Positions 1 through 7,271 of a stretch of 7,834 bases of DNA are shown here, one piece after another. Under the pieces are notes generated by a model. It worked only from the letters and a program-made list of their open reading frames with translations, made no database searches and was not told the origin of the DNA. A program made the position numbers and the translations under genes. This stretch comes from an uncultured Clostridium sp. GTDB lineage: Bacteria > Bacillota > Clostridia > Lachnospirales > Lachnospiraceae. The stretch's first letter is position 1. Each line of letters starts with the position of its first letter. Where the stretch lies: NCBI GenBank assembly GCA_900540335.1, contig UQFC01000116.1:1-7834 (forward strand). Direction: 5' to 3'.

Positions 1-324
1 TCTGAATGATGCTCCGAACAGCTTCAGCCCCACCCGGTAGCTTCCCAGCTTTTCTCCATACAGCGACAAAGGCTCTGCCCGGCTCAGATGAACCTCTCCG
101 GAAGGAATATTGGAACGATTTCCCAGGACCACCTCTTCGCTCTCACTTTGGAGTGTTACGTCAAAGGGAAGATCCAGACGAAATTCTTCCTGCTCCCGGG
201 CCACAATGCTCAGCTGCTCCGGTATCTGCCGCTCCATATAATACCAGATAAAACCAGCTGTAAATACCAGACTGATCCAGAAGGTCCAGACCAGGTATCT
301 GCGGAATTTCTGTTTTCCAGTCAT
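1..324 (-). CDS. spoIVB: SpoIVB peptidase, N-terminal part (3' end outside window)
   Basis: The first 108 codons of a gene that continues beyond the left edge. The product starts MTGKQKFRRYLVW, and a hydrophobic segment at about residues 10-30 (rich in W, F, L, I) follows a basic stretch, as expected of a signal anchor that places the protein in the forespore-mother cell intermembrane space. It is followed by IPEQLSIVAREQEEFRLDLP and, near the cut, a YRVGLKLFG stretch. Both resemble the N-terminal region of clostridial SpoIVB, which precedes the PDZ domain. The PDZ and S55 serine peptidase domains are not in the window. In B. subtilis SpoIVB is made in the forespore under sigma-G and triggers pro-sigma-K processing by cleaving SpoIVFA. 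The start is fixed by a GAGGAGGT ribosome binding site seven bases upstream. The assignment rests on these local resemblances plus position after recN, the standard place for spoIVB (with spo0A expected next). Confidence 0.8.
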   Translation of the reverse strand, partial: MTGKQKFRRYLVWTFWISLVFTAGFIWYYMERQIPEQLSIVAREQEEFRLDLPFDVTLQSESEEVVLGNRSNIPSGEVHLSRAEPLSLYGEKLGSYRVGLKLFGASFR

Positions 325-331
325 TTCACAT

Positions 332-339
332 ACCTCCTC
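332..339 (-). promoter_or_regulatory. Shine-Dalgarno of spoIVB
   Basis: On the minus strand this reads GAGGAGGT, a near-perfect anti-16S match, seven bases before the ATG at 324-322. It fixes the start of spoIVB and suggests strong translation of the transcript. Confidence 0.8.
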
Positions 340-396
340 AGCGTACTTTGGAGCCCCTTTACTTCTTCCCTGCTTTCACCAGATTTACAGGAACAG

Positions 397-426
397 AAAA
401 AGGAGCCTTTTTAAAAGCTCCTTCTT
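397..426 (-). terminator. Rho-independent terminator after recN
   Basis: On the minus strand the 5' arm AAGAAGGAGC (426-417) pairs with the 3' arm GCTCCTTTTT (406-397). There is one mismatch in the outer A/T part and a 10-nt inner segment, TTTTAAAAAG, that can fold further to leave a four-base loop. The 3' arm ends in a run of five T, the normal arrangement for transcripts leaving recN. The plus-strand version ends in CTTCTT rather than a clean T run, so termination is most likely directed at the minus-strand operon. It marks the end of the xseA-to-recN transcription unit. Confidence 0.8.
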
Positions 427-454
427 AGTATGTGAGAGTTTCTGAAAAACACTC

Positions 455-493
455 TGTCATTTTTTAGATGTCATTTTTAATCGTCAATTTTAA
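455..493. repeat. Three imperfect 13-14 nt direct repeats
   Basis: Three consecutive units share a GTCA core followed by a T-rich tail: GTCATTTTTTA (from 456), GTCATTTTTAA (from 470) and GTCAATTTTAA (from 483). The cores are spaced 14 and 13 nt apart. On the minus strand they read roughly TTAAAAATGAC. They lie between the recN stop codon and the terminator, in the spoIVB upstream region. Their role is unknown. They could be binding sites for a regulator, or simply low-complexity A/T sequence that looks repetitive by chance. Confidence 0.45.
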
Positions 494-513
494 CGGAAAC
501 GATGGGTAAAATT

Positions 514-2229
514 TTAATTGGAATCCTGTTCTGTCCTTCCGCTGCGCTCTTCTTCCTTCCTTTTCAGCGCAAGTCTGGTCTGACTGGCCAGCTGCTTCAT
601 CTCTCTTGCATTCTGAAGAACCGCCTCTGTAATCTCCACACCGCCAAGCAGTCTTGCCAGCTCCCTGACTGTCTCCTCCTCCTCCTTCAGGCGGCGAATC
701 TCTGTTTTTGTTTTTCCGCCCTCTGCTGATTTGGCAATCTCAAAGTGACAGTCCGCCATAGCTGCAATCTGAGGAAGATGAGTAATACAGATAACCTGAT
801 GGCTTCTGGAAATAATCGCCAGCTTTTCTGATACTTTCTGAGCTGTACGTCCGCTGATTCCCGTATCAATCTCATCAAAAATCAGGGTGGGAATCTCATC
901 GCTGTCCGCCAGTACGGTTTTAATGGCAAGCATAATTCGGGACAGTTCTCCGCCTGAAGCCACCATTCCAAGAGAACGGAGAGGTTCCCCCGGGTTGGTG
1001 GAAATCACAAACTCTGCCTCATCAAATCCATTGGCTGTATAATGCTCCAGCCGTCTGAATTCCATATCAAACCGGACATCCAGAAAATTCAGATCAATCA
1101 GTCCATCGCGAATCCGGGCAGTTAAGGAAACGGCTGCCTTCCGGCGAAGTTCTGACAGCTGTCCGCAGAGAATCTCCAGCTGTTCCCGGGCCTTCTCATA
1201 TTCCCGCTGTGTCTCCCTGCGGTATTCATCAAAATTAGCCAGCTGATCCAGCCGCGTCTTTTTCTCCTCCAGGGAGACAAAGATCTGTTCAATCGTAGCT
1301 CCGTACTTTGCCTGCAGATTGTGAATCAAATCCAAACGCTTTTCTGTTTCTGCCAGCTGCTCCTCGTCAAAGCTTACCTCTTCCATATATGCGGCAATGG
1401 CGTGCCGGGCATCTGACAGAATGGACTCTGCATCGTAAAGCTGATCTTCAATGGCTTTTAAAGCTTCATCAAAAGACACCACCTGCCCCAGCTGGCGAAT
1501 GGCCTGTCCCAGCCCATCTGTCTCCACTGCATGGTAAGCGGAAGAAAGACTTTCCAGAATCCGCCTTCCGTTGGAAAATCTGCGGTACTGTTCAGTCAGA
1601 GTCTCCTCCTCCCCCTCCTTCAAGGCCGCACTTTCAATTTCATCCACCTCAAACTGAAGAAAATCTGTCTCGCGTCTTCTGCTTTCCTCATCGGAGTTCA
1701 TTTCCTCCAGCTGTTCCTGCAGAAGCCTGTAGCGGCGATAGCAGTTTTCTATTTTTTCTTTTAAGGGCAGGATTTCTGCTTTTGCATAAGCGTCGAGAAT
1801 CTCCAGATGCTTAGAACTATGGAGCAGAGACTGATGCTCGTGCTGACCATGAATATCAATTAAAAGGCCTGTCACCTGCCTCAGCTTTGCGGCAGTTACC
1901 GTCTCGTCGTTAATTTTGCTGACACTTCGGGCAGGCAGCAGTTTTCTGGCAATAATCAGAATTCCGTCCTCATCCGGGTGAACATCCATCGCTTCCAGAG
2001 CCGCCCGTTTTTCCTCTGTCACCGAGAAAACCAGCTCCACATAGGCATAGTCTGCTCCGCTCCGGATAATCTCCCGCGGAGCCTTTTGCCCGAGCGCAAG
2101 GCTGACAGAGCCGATGATAATGGATTTTCCTGCTCCCGTTTCACCAGTCAGGATCTCCAGACCATCGCCAAATTCCACATCCGCCCGTTCAATTAATGCC
2201 AGATTTCTTACATGTAATTCCAGCAGCAT
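514..2229 (-). CDS. recN: DNA repair protein RecN
   Basis: A 571-residue SMC-like ATPase that acts in the cytoplasm on DNA double-strand breaks, promoting end tethering and RecA-dependent recombinational repair. Visible motifs are Walker A GETGAGKS at residues 29-36, DIHGQHEHQSLL (the RecN Q-loop region), a long Glu/Arg/Leu-rich helical middle fitting the two-stranded coiled coil, the ABC signature SGGELSR at about 425-431, Walker B LIFDEIDTG with the catalytic D-E at about 452-453, and the H-loop ITH at about 484. The length is normal for the family. The frame stays open 27 codons further upstream, but I chose the ATG at 2229. It gives the family-typical N terminus MLLELHVRNLALIE, has an AGGAGGG site seven bases ahead, and avoids overlap with argR. 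RecN is the last gene before the terminator. The highly charged C-terminal tail (KRKEEERSGR) is variable in the family. Confidence 0.96.
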   Translation of the reverse strand: MLLELHVRNLALIERADVEFGDGLEILTGETGAGKSIIIGSVSLALGQKAPREIIRSGADYAYVELVFSVTEEKRAALEAMDVHPDEDGILIIARKLLPARSVSKINDETVTAAKLRQVTGLLIDIHGQHEHQSLLHSSKHLEILDAYAKAEILPLKEKIENCYRRYRLLQEQLEEMNSDEESRRRETDFLQFEVDEIESAALKEGEEETLTEQYRRFSNGRRILESLSSAYHAVETDGLGQAIRQLGQVVSFDEALKAIEDQLYDAESILSDARHAIAAYMEEVSFDEEQLAETEKRLDLIHNLQAKYGATIEQIFVSLEEKKTRLDQLANFDEYRRETQREYEKAREQLEILCGQLSELRRKAAVSLTARIRDGLIDLNFLDVRFDMEFRRLEHYTANGFDEAEFVISTNPGEPLRSLGMVASGGELSRIMLAIKTVLADSDEIPTLIFDEIDTGISGRTAQKVSEKLAIISRSHQVICITHLPQIAAMADCHFEIAKSAEGGKTKTEIRRLKEEEETVRELARLLGGVEITEAVLQNAREMKQLASQTRLALKRKEEERSGRTEQDSN

Positions 2230-2236
2230 GACCGTG

Positions 2237-2243
2237 CCCTCCT
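2237..2243 (-). promoter_or_regulatory. Shine-Dalgarno that decides the recN start
   Basis: The minus strand reads AGGAGGG seven bases before the ATG at 2229-2227. It lies in the 17-nt gap between the argR TAG stop (2249-2247) and recN, and supports the shorter recN start over the longer open frame reaching into argR. Confidence 0.8.
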
Positions 2244-2246
2244 GTC

Positions 2247-2690
2247 CTAAATAAGTTTTCTGAGTTTTTCCATAACCAGAATCGTATCGTCCAGACTCCG
2301 CACGGCGCACAGAATGGTGTCATCGCCGGCAATGCAGCCGACAATTTCATGAAAATGAATCGCATCCAGAGCTGCCGCAACTGCCATGGCCATTCCGGAT
2401 ACTGTTTTAATGACAAGAATATTCTGAGCCATGTCCATAGATACAAAGCCGTCACGAAGAATCCGGATATATTTATCGCTGAGCGTTTCCTGGGTCTGCA
2501 TTACCATATACCGCTGCCGGCCGTTTTCCCCGGAAGCCTTTGTCAGCTTCAGTTCCCGGATATCCCTGGAAATGGTAGCCTGGGTCACCTGATATCCCTC
2601 CTCCTTCAGGTGCTCTGCCAGCTCCTCCTGTGTCTCTATCTCGTATTTCCCAATCAGTTCAACAATCTTGCTGTGTCGCTCCAGTTTCAT
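2247..2690 (-). CDS. argR: Arginine repressor ArgR/AhrC
   Basis: A 147-residue transcription factor, close to the usual length of about 150. The N-terminal winged helix-turn-helix (about residues 1-70) carries the family recognition stretch VTQATISRDIRELKL with Ser41-Arg42, which contacts the ARG box. The C-terminal domain (about 80-147) has the hexamerisation and arginine-binding signature GCIAGDDTILCAVRS with Asp123-Asp124. With arginine bound, the hexamer represses arginine biosynthesis genes and in bacilli activates catabolic ones. A GGAGGAG site lies four bases before the ATG. It follows nadK after 40 nt and precedes recN by 17 nt. I saw no ARG-box-like TGAAT/ATTCA palindrome directly upstream, so local autoregulation is not evident and expression probably follows the operon. 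Confidence 0.95.
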   Translation of the reverse strand: MKLERHSKIVELIGKYEIETQEELAEHLKEEGYQVTQATISRDIRELKLTKASGENGRQRYMVMQTQETLSDKYIRILRDGFVSMDMAQNILVIKTVSGMAMAVAAALDAIHFHEIVGCIAGDDTILCAVRSLDDTILVMEKLRKLI

Positions 2691-2730
2691 TTTTCTCCTC
2701 CATTCCTGCCGTGTTTTCCCTTTCCGGGCT

Positions 2731-3612
2731 TCAGATACGGGCCATTTTCTTTCTCAGATTTTCCAAAAACGGGGCATTGCCCAGCTGAATCAGAGAGGTG
2801 TATTTTCCGGAACGGCGGATTTCCACTTCATCCCCCGGTTCCAGAGCCAGCACCTGATCTCCGTCAAATACTGCCGACTGAGGTTTTCTTTCCAGATCCA
2901 GAGGCCGAATCGTTACCAGATCCTCTGCAGACAGAACAATGCTTCTGGAATTCAGAGAGTGAGAACAAATCGGCGTCAGCACCATAAGCTCCGCTCCCGG
3001 AGTCACAACCGGACCTCCGGCTGAAAGATTGTAAGCCGTTGAACCTGTGGGAGTTGCTGCAATAATCCCGTCTGCCATATATTCATTCAGGCAGACGCCG
3101 TTTAAATACAACTGAAAATTCAGAACCTGCAGCACCTCCTGCCGTGTCAGAACAATATCATTCAGGGCAATTCCCTTCATCCGGCAGGTTCTTGCTGTAT
3201 CTCCGCTTTTTACAATCCGTCCCTCCAGCATCATTCGCCTTTCCAGGGTAAACCGATCCTCAAGCAGGGCATCCAGAAGAGAAAACAGCTTTTCATCCCT
3301 GGACATCTGGGTCAGATAACCCAGGTGTCCCATATTAATTCCAACCAGAGGGAGCTGCAGATCTACCAGATCTCTGGCTGCCTGAATCAGAGTTCCGTCT
3401 CCTCCCAGAGTAATCACACACTGGGTATTCTCCGGAATATTGCAGATACTGGTATAACCGCCGCCTGCTGCAGACTCCGGCATTTCCCATTCCCGCCTCT
3501 GATGGCTGCCTGTGCAGCTGGCCCCGCGGCTCTGAAGATATTCTGCAATTTCATGAGCCAGCTGTCTTGTTCCCGCCTTCTGGGGATTGGCTATCAGATA
3601 AAAATGCTTCAT
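2731..3612 (-). CDS. nadK: NAD kinase
   Basis: A 293-residue cytoplasmic enzyme that phosphorylates NAD at the 2' position to give NADP, using ATP or polyphosphate. Family motifs are visible: GGDGT at residues 70-74 with the catalytic Asp72, GINMGHLGYL (91-100), the NAD-binding Asn151-Asp152 in ALNDIVL, and the glycine-rich TPTGSTAYNLSAGGP at 187-201. The stretch SHSLNSRSIVLS at 217-228 is also family-typical. The N-terminal domain contains a somewhat longer, low-conservation linker (about residues 33-60, with two acidic/basic patches and a triple Gly) before GGDGT. The start is preceded by AGGGGG five bases upstream. It begins 11 nt after tlyA. In B. subtilis the NAD kinase genes are elsewhere, so this position is a clostridial trait. 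Confidence 0.95.
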   Translation of the reverse strand: MKHFYLIANPQKAGTRQLAHEIAEYLQSRGASCTGSHQRREWEMPESAAGGGYTSICNIPENTQCVITLGGDGTLIQAARDLVDLQLPLVGINMGHLGYLTQMSRDEKLFSLLDALLEDRFTLERRMMLEGRIVKSGDTARTCRMKGIALNDIVLTRQEVLQVLNFQLYLNGVCLNEYMADGIIAATPTGSTAYNLSAGGPVVTPGAELMVLTPICSHSLNSRSIVLSAEDLVTIRPLDLERKPQSAVFDGDQVLALEPGDEVEIRRSGKYTSLIQLGNAPFLENLRKKMARI

Positions 3613-3623
3613 TGCCTCCCCCT

Positions 3624-4433
3624 TTATGCCTGCAGGCTTCTGTGGGCTTCCTCCACCACTGCCTTCTCATCAATCTCATAGTCCGGATACAGATTTCCCT
3701 CCGGATGATTCTGCAGGTACAGAAGATACTCAATATTGCCCTCCGGTCCCTTAATCGGGGAAAATTCCAGATTCAGAATCTCGAAGCCAATGCTTACAGC
3801 AAATTCCATTACTTTCTCGATAACCTCAAGATGAGTGCTTTTTTCCCGCACAACGCCTTTCTTTCCCACCTTTTCCCGTCCTGCCTCAAACTGAGGCTTA
3901 ATCAGGCATACAATCTGTCCATCTTCAGTCAGAAGAGCCTTTACCGGTCCCAAAACCTTTGTCAGAGAAATAAAGGACACGTCAATCGAAGAAAACTGAA
4001 TCCGATCTTCAATATCCTCCGGTGTTACATAACGGATGTTCGTCTTTTCCATGCAGACAACTCTGGAATCATTGCGCAGCTTCCAGTCCAGCTGTCCGTG
4101 TCCCACATCCACTGCATATACCTTTACTGCGCCATTCTGAAGCATACAGTCTGTAAATCCGCCTGTGGAGGAGCCTACATCCATACAGACCTTGCCTTCC
4201 AGCTCTACGCCAAAATGAGTCATGGCCTTTTCCAGCTTCAGTCCGCCTCTGCTTACATATTTTAAAGTAGCTCCCCGCACCTCAACCTGTGCCGTCTCCT
4301 CAAACATGGAGCCGGCCTTATCTTCCTTCTGTCCGTCAACATAGACGATTCCTGACATAATAATCGCCTTTGCTTTTTCCCGTGATGCCGCCAGCCCGCG
4401 GCTGACCAGCATCATATCCAGTCTTTCTTTCAT
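3624..4433 (-). CDS. tlyA: TlyA family rRNA (cytidine-2'-O)-methyltransferase
   Basis: A 269-residue protein with an S4 RNA-binding domain (about residues 1-60, beginning KERLDMMLVSRGLAASREKA) fused to an FtsJ/RrmJ-like Rossmann methyltransferase. The SAM-binding loop is DVGSSTGGFTDC (85-96). A K-D-K-E catalytic tetrad can be placed at Lys66 (SRGGLKL), Asp151 (SIDVSF), Lys179 (IKPQFE) and Glu236 (NIEYLL), matching the spacing I recall for the mycobacterial protein. In mycobacteria TlyA 2'-O-methylates cytidines of 16S and 23S rRNA, and its loss gives capreomycin resistance. The homologue in Firmicutes (YqxC) is less studied, and an old hemolysin label is sometimes attached to it. The start has a GAGAGG site seven bases upstream, weaker than its neighbours' sites. 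It sits 19 nt after dxs and 11 nt before nadK. Whether both rRNAs are methylated here cannot be told. Confidence 0.92.
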   Translation of the reverse strand: MKERLDMMLVSRGLAASREKAKAIIMSGIVYVDGQKEDKAGSMFEETAQVEVRGATLKYVSRGGLKLEKAMTHFGVELEGKVCMDVGSSTGGFTDCMLQNGAVKVYAVDVGHGQLDWKLRNDSRVVCMEKTNIRYVTPEDIEDRIQFSSIDVSFISLTKVLGPVKALLTEDGQIVCLIKPQFEAGREKVGKKGVVREKSTHLEVIEKVMEFAVSIGFEILNLEFSPIKGPEGNIEYLLYLQNHPEGNLYPDYEIDEKAVVEEAHRSLQA

Positions 4434-4452
4434 TCCTGTTCCTCTCTGTCCC

Positions 4453-6351
4453 TTACCTGTTGTCAGCCGCTTGGAAGCTGTCTGCCAACGGCAGATATGC
4501 AGCCCGCATTGCCTTTATAATCGAATCGCTGTCTATCCCCAGCGTCTCCCGGAGAACGGAAACATTTCCGTGCTCTACATAAGCATCCGGAAGTCCCACA
4601 GTCAGAACCTTGACATCAGGATACCGCTCCTGAACCCATGCCTTCACAGGAAGCCCATAGCCGCCCTGAAGAACATTTTCCTCCAGCACAACAAGAAAAG
4701 AATGGGCAGAAGCCAATCTTTCCACCAGTCTGTAATCCACAGGCTTTATAAACCGTCCATTGGCAAGTGTACAGTCAAAGCCCTCCGCCTTCAGCTTATC
4801 CCGGATATGTTCTGCCGTACTGACCATGCTTCCCACTGCCAGCAGGGCGATTTCCCGTCCTTCAAACAAAATCTCGCCTTTTCCGTATTCAACAGGACTG
4901 TCGAATTCCTTCAGTCCCCGGTATGCCTGTCCTCTGGGATAGCGGATGGCAATCGGTCCTTCATGTTCATTCAGCGCATATTCCAGTTCTCTGCGAAGCT
5001 CCCACAGATTCTTCGGAGCCATAACCGTCATATTGGGAATGCAGGTCAGATAAGACAGGTCAAAAATACCCTGATGGGTTTCCCCGTCGCTGCCCACCAG
5101 TCCCGCCCGATCCAGGGCGAATACTACGGAAAGATTCTGTATGCACACATCATGCAGAATCTGGTCAAAGCCTCTCTGAAGAAACGAGGAGTACACCGCA
5201 ACCACCGGTTTCATTCCCGCTGCCGCCATGCCTGCCGCTGAAGTCACTGCATGCTGCTCTGCAATTCCCACATCAAAAAAGCGGTCCGGAAACTGCTTTT
5301 TAAACGGTTTTAACCCTGTTCCATCCGGCATCGCTGCCGTAACAGCCACAATCTTCGGATTCTTTGCCGCCTGCATACAAAGTTCTTTAGAAAATACATC
5401 TGTATAGCTGGGATATTCTTTTTTCTTTAATACCTTTCCTGTAGCCGCATCAAAAGGTTCGATTCCGTGGAACAGGGCCGGATTTTTCTCTGCCGGGGCA
5501 TATCCCTTGCCCTTTTTTGTAATAACGTGAACCAGAACTGCATGATTCATTTTCCTGGCTTCCCGGAAAACCTTCACCAGTTCCTTCACATTGTGTCCGT
5601 CCACCGGTCCCAGATAGGTGACTCCCATATTTTCAAACAGCATTCCTGGAATCACCAGCTGCTTAATGCTGTTTTTTGTACGGCTGATCTTATCTACCAG
5701 ACCTTCTCCCACTACAGGAATTCTGGAAAGAGAATCCGACACCTTCCGTTTCAGATTGTTGTATTTTACATTGGAGCGGATCCCGCCTAAGTACCGGGAC
5801 ATTCCGCCCACATTTTCAGATATAGACATATTATTGTCATTCAGCACAATAATAAAATTTTTCTTCATATGAGCGGCATTGTTCAGCGCCTCATAGGCCA
5901 TACCGCCTGTCAGGGCTCCGTCGCCAATAACTGACACAACTGCATAATCATCACCCATCAGATCCCGCCCCTGGGCCATGCCCAGACCTGCGGAAATAGA
6001 GGTGGAGCTGTGTCCTGTATCAAAAGCATCATAGGGGCTTTCCTTTCGTTTTGGAAATCCGCTTAATCCGCCGTACTGACGCAGATCGGAAAACATTTCC
6101 CGTCTTCCGCTTAAAATCTTGTGGGTATAGGACTGATGCCCTACATCCCAGATTACCTTATCCTTCGGCAGATCAAATGCCAGATAAAGGGCAATCGTCA
6201 GTTCTACCACGCCCAGATTTGATGCCAGATGGCCTCCTGTCACACTGATTTTATCAATCAGGAACTGACGGATCTCCGAAGCCAGAACTGTAATTTCCTC
6301 TGCATTCAGGCTTTTTACATCCCATGGTCCCTCAATATGTTCTAAAATCAT
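4453..6351 (-). CDS. dxs: 1-deoxy-D-xylulose-5-phosphate synthase
   Basis: A 632-residue, thiamine-diphosphate-dependent, transketolase-like cytoplasmic enzyme. It condenses pyruvate and glyceraldehyde 3-phosphate to DXP, the first and often flux-controlling step of the MEP isoprenoid pathway; DXP also feeds thiamine and pyridoxal synthesis. Seen in order: His41 (TGGHLASNLGVVEL), WDVGHQSY with His72, GHSSTS (113-118), the ThDP-Mg motif GDGALTGG (143-150) extending to LNDNNMSI (170-177), the proton-relay Glu365 in GIAEQHAVT, and the DRAGLVGSDGETHQG stretch (414-428) of the pyrimidine domain. A C-terminal transketolase domain follows (about 490-620). The length is normal. The N terminus MILEHIEGPWDVKSLN is typical of clostridial Dxs. 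Its ribosome site is only AGAGGG, eight bases from the ATG. It lies 32 nt downstream of ispA, so both isoprenoid genes are co-transcribed. Confidence 0.97.
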   Translation of the reverse strand: MILEHIEGPWDVKSLNAEEITVLASEIRQFLIDKISVTGGHLASNLGVVELTIALYLAFDLPKDKVIWDVGHQSYTHKILSGRREMFSDLRQYGGLSGFPKRKESPYDAFDTGHSSTSISAGLGMAQGRDLMGDDYAVVSVIGDGALTGGMAYEALNNAAHMKKNFIIVLNDNNMSISENVGGMSRYLGGIRSNVKYNNLKRKVSDSLSRIPVVGEGLVDKISRTKNSIKQLVIPGMLFENMGVTYLGPVDGHNVKELVKVFREARKMNHAVLVHVITKKGKGYAPAEKNPALFHGIEPFDAATGKVLKKKEYPSYTDVFSKELCMQAAKNPKIVAVTAAMPDGTGLKPFKKQFPDRFFDVGIAEQHAVTSAAGMAAAGMKPVVAVYSSFLQRGFDQILHDVCIQNLSVVFALDRAGLVGSDGETHQGIFDLSYLTCIPNMTVMAPKNLWELRRELEYALNEHEGPIAIRYPRGQAYRGLKEFDSPVEYGKGEILFEGREIALLAVGSMVSTAEHIRDKLKAEGFDCTLANGRFIKPVDYRLVERLASAHSFLVVLEENVLQGGYGLPVKAWVQERYPDVKVLTVGLPDAYVEHGNVSVLRETLGIDSDSIIKAMRAAYLPLADSFQAADNR

Positions 6352-6383
6352 GGTTTTTACCCTCTGTTCTTTCTGTTACCGGA

Positions 6384-7271
6384 TCAGTTTTCCCGGTTTA
6401 TCAGCATATAAATCAAATTCTCAAGAAATGGATTGCTGCCGGGAATTTCGTGAAGCAGAGAGACTGCTTTTTCAGAAATCTCAGCCACATCAATTCTGGC
6501 CTGGTCAAGGCCTGCCAGAGTCACATAAGTGGTCTTGTGATTTTTTTCATCGCTTAATACCGGCTTGCCCAGCTGCTCCTCTGTACTTGTCACATCCAGG
6601 ATATCATCCTGAATCTGAAATGCCAGTCCGATAGCTGATGCCATTTCTTCTACCTTTTTTAACTCTTTTTCTTCTGCGCCTGCAAGGACTGCGCCAATCA
6701 TCATGGATGCCTCCAGCAGGGCTCCGGTCTTCAGCCGGTAAATAAAATCCAGCTTTTCTTCCGGAATCGGCTTGTCAGTCAGTTCCACATCCACAACCTG
6801 ACCGCCAATCATTCCATAAATACCTGTTTTTTCCGCCAGAAGCCCGATAGACCGTCCTACCCGATCTGCATGCTCTGTCATGGAAAATGCCTTTGCCGCT
6901 GTTTCCACTGCATAAATCAGAAGTGCATCTCCTGCCAGAACCGCCATATCGTATCCGAATTTTACCCAGGCAGTCGGCAATCCTCTCCGAAGCTGATCAT
7001 TATCCATGCAGGGAAGATCATCATGAATCAGAGATGAGGTATGAATCATCTCGATTGCTGCCATAAAGGGTTCAATCTCTTCCCCGCTTCCGCCGAAAAG
7101 CCGGTAGGTTTCCTGCATCAGCATGGGGCGAAGCCGCTTGCCCCCGGCTCTGACGCTGTAATTCATGGCTTCCAGCACGGTTTTCTGGTATCCCTCTTCC
7201 TCCGGCAGAAACTTTTCCACAATCTGTTCTACTTCTCTGGTTCTCTGCACTAATTCTTCACGCATTTCCAT
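6384..7271 (-). CDS. ispA: Polyprenyl (farnesyl/geranylgeranyl) diphosphate synthase
   Basis: A 295-residue all-helical trans-prenyltransferase that elongates dimethylallyl diphosphate with isopentenyl diphosphate. The first aspartate-rich motif is DDLPCMDND (84-92) with the two-residue insertion of bacterial type II farnesyl diphosphate synthases, followed by LRRGLPT. The second is DDILD (222-226) in FQIQDDILDVT. GGKRLRP (43-49) binds isopentenyl diphosphate and KTG (181-183) is present. The overall pattern fits the short-chain IspA group. Farnesyl diphosphate is the likeliest product, but a geranylgeranyl product cannot be excluded from sequence. Its reading frame starts inside the end of xseB (14-nt overlap), pointing to translational coupling. 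I chose the first of two ATGs (7271, not 7265) because a GAGGA site sits five bases ahead. Together with dxs it supplies isoprenoid precursors for undecaprenyl phosphate and other lipids. Confidence 0.94.
   Translation of the reverse strand: MEMREELVQRTREVEQIVEKFLPEEEGYQKTVLEAMNYSVRAGGKRLRPMLMQETYRLFGGSGEEIEPFMAAIEMIHTSSLIHDDLPCMDNDQLRRGLPTAWVKFGYDMAVLAGDALLIYAVETAAKAFSMTEHADRVGRSIGLLAEKTGIYGMIGGQVVDVELTDKPIPEEKLDFIYRLKTGALLEASMMIGAVLAGAEEKELKKVEEMASAIGLAFQIQDDILDVTSTEEQLGKPVLSDEKNHKTTYVTLAGLDQARIDVAEISEKAVSLLHEIPGSNPFLENLIYMLINREN

Larger units (their letters stand above)
325..513 (-). other. Intergenic region between recN and spoIVB
   Basis: This 189-nt gap is the only sizeable non-coding stretch in the window. 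In the direction of transcription it holds an A/T-rich set of three short direct repeats, then a weak imperfect hairpin (about 455-435, AGAGT/ACTCT arms with one bulged base), then a rho-independent terminator (426-397), then about 70 nt leading to the spoIVB ribosome binding site. The spoIVB promoter should lie here, because the terminator separates spoIVB from the upstream operon. I could not find a convincing sigma-A or sigma-G promoter: a TGTAAA at 389-384 resembles a sigma-G -35, but no good CATNNTA-like -10 follows at the right distance. Confidence 0.6.

Noticed and set aside
357..389. Possible sigma-G/sigma-F promoter for spoIVB
   Set aside because: TGTAAA at 389-384 is near a sigma-G -35 pattern, but the sequence 17-18 nt downstream does not match CATNNTA, and the sigma-F -10 match fails at the final T and has unsuitable spacing.
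2230..2310. N-terminal extension of RecN by 27 codons
   Set aside because: The extension lies inside argR, has no family similarity, and the downstream ATG has a strong ribosome site and the canonical RecN N terminus.
2349..2987. A 212-codon plus-strand open frame spanning argR and nadK
   Set aside because: It crosses two convincing genes and their intergenic gap on the opposite strand. The product is low-complexity, Phe/Pro/Ser-rich and unlike any family.
3567..4265. A 232-codon plus-strand open frame opposite tlyA
   Set aside because: It is antisense to a complete TlyA gene with no domain signature; frame-compatible codon bias of the real gene explains the lack of stops.
4471..5241. A 256-codon open frame on the plus strand opposite dxs
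   Set aside because: It lies antisense to an intact, motif-rich dxs gene. Its translation has no recognisable domain and is rich in His, Arg, Ser and Cys as expected of a shadow frame, and I see no ribosome site to support it.
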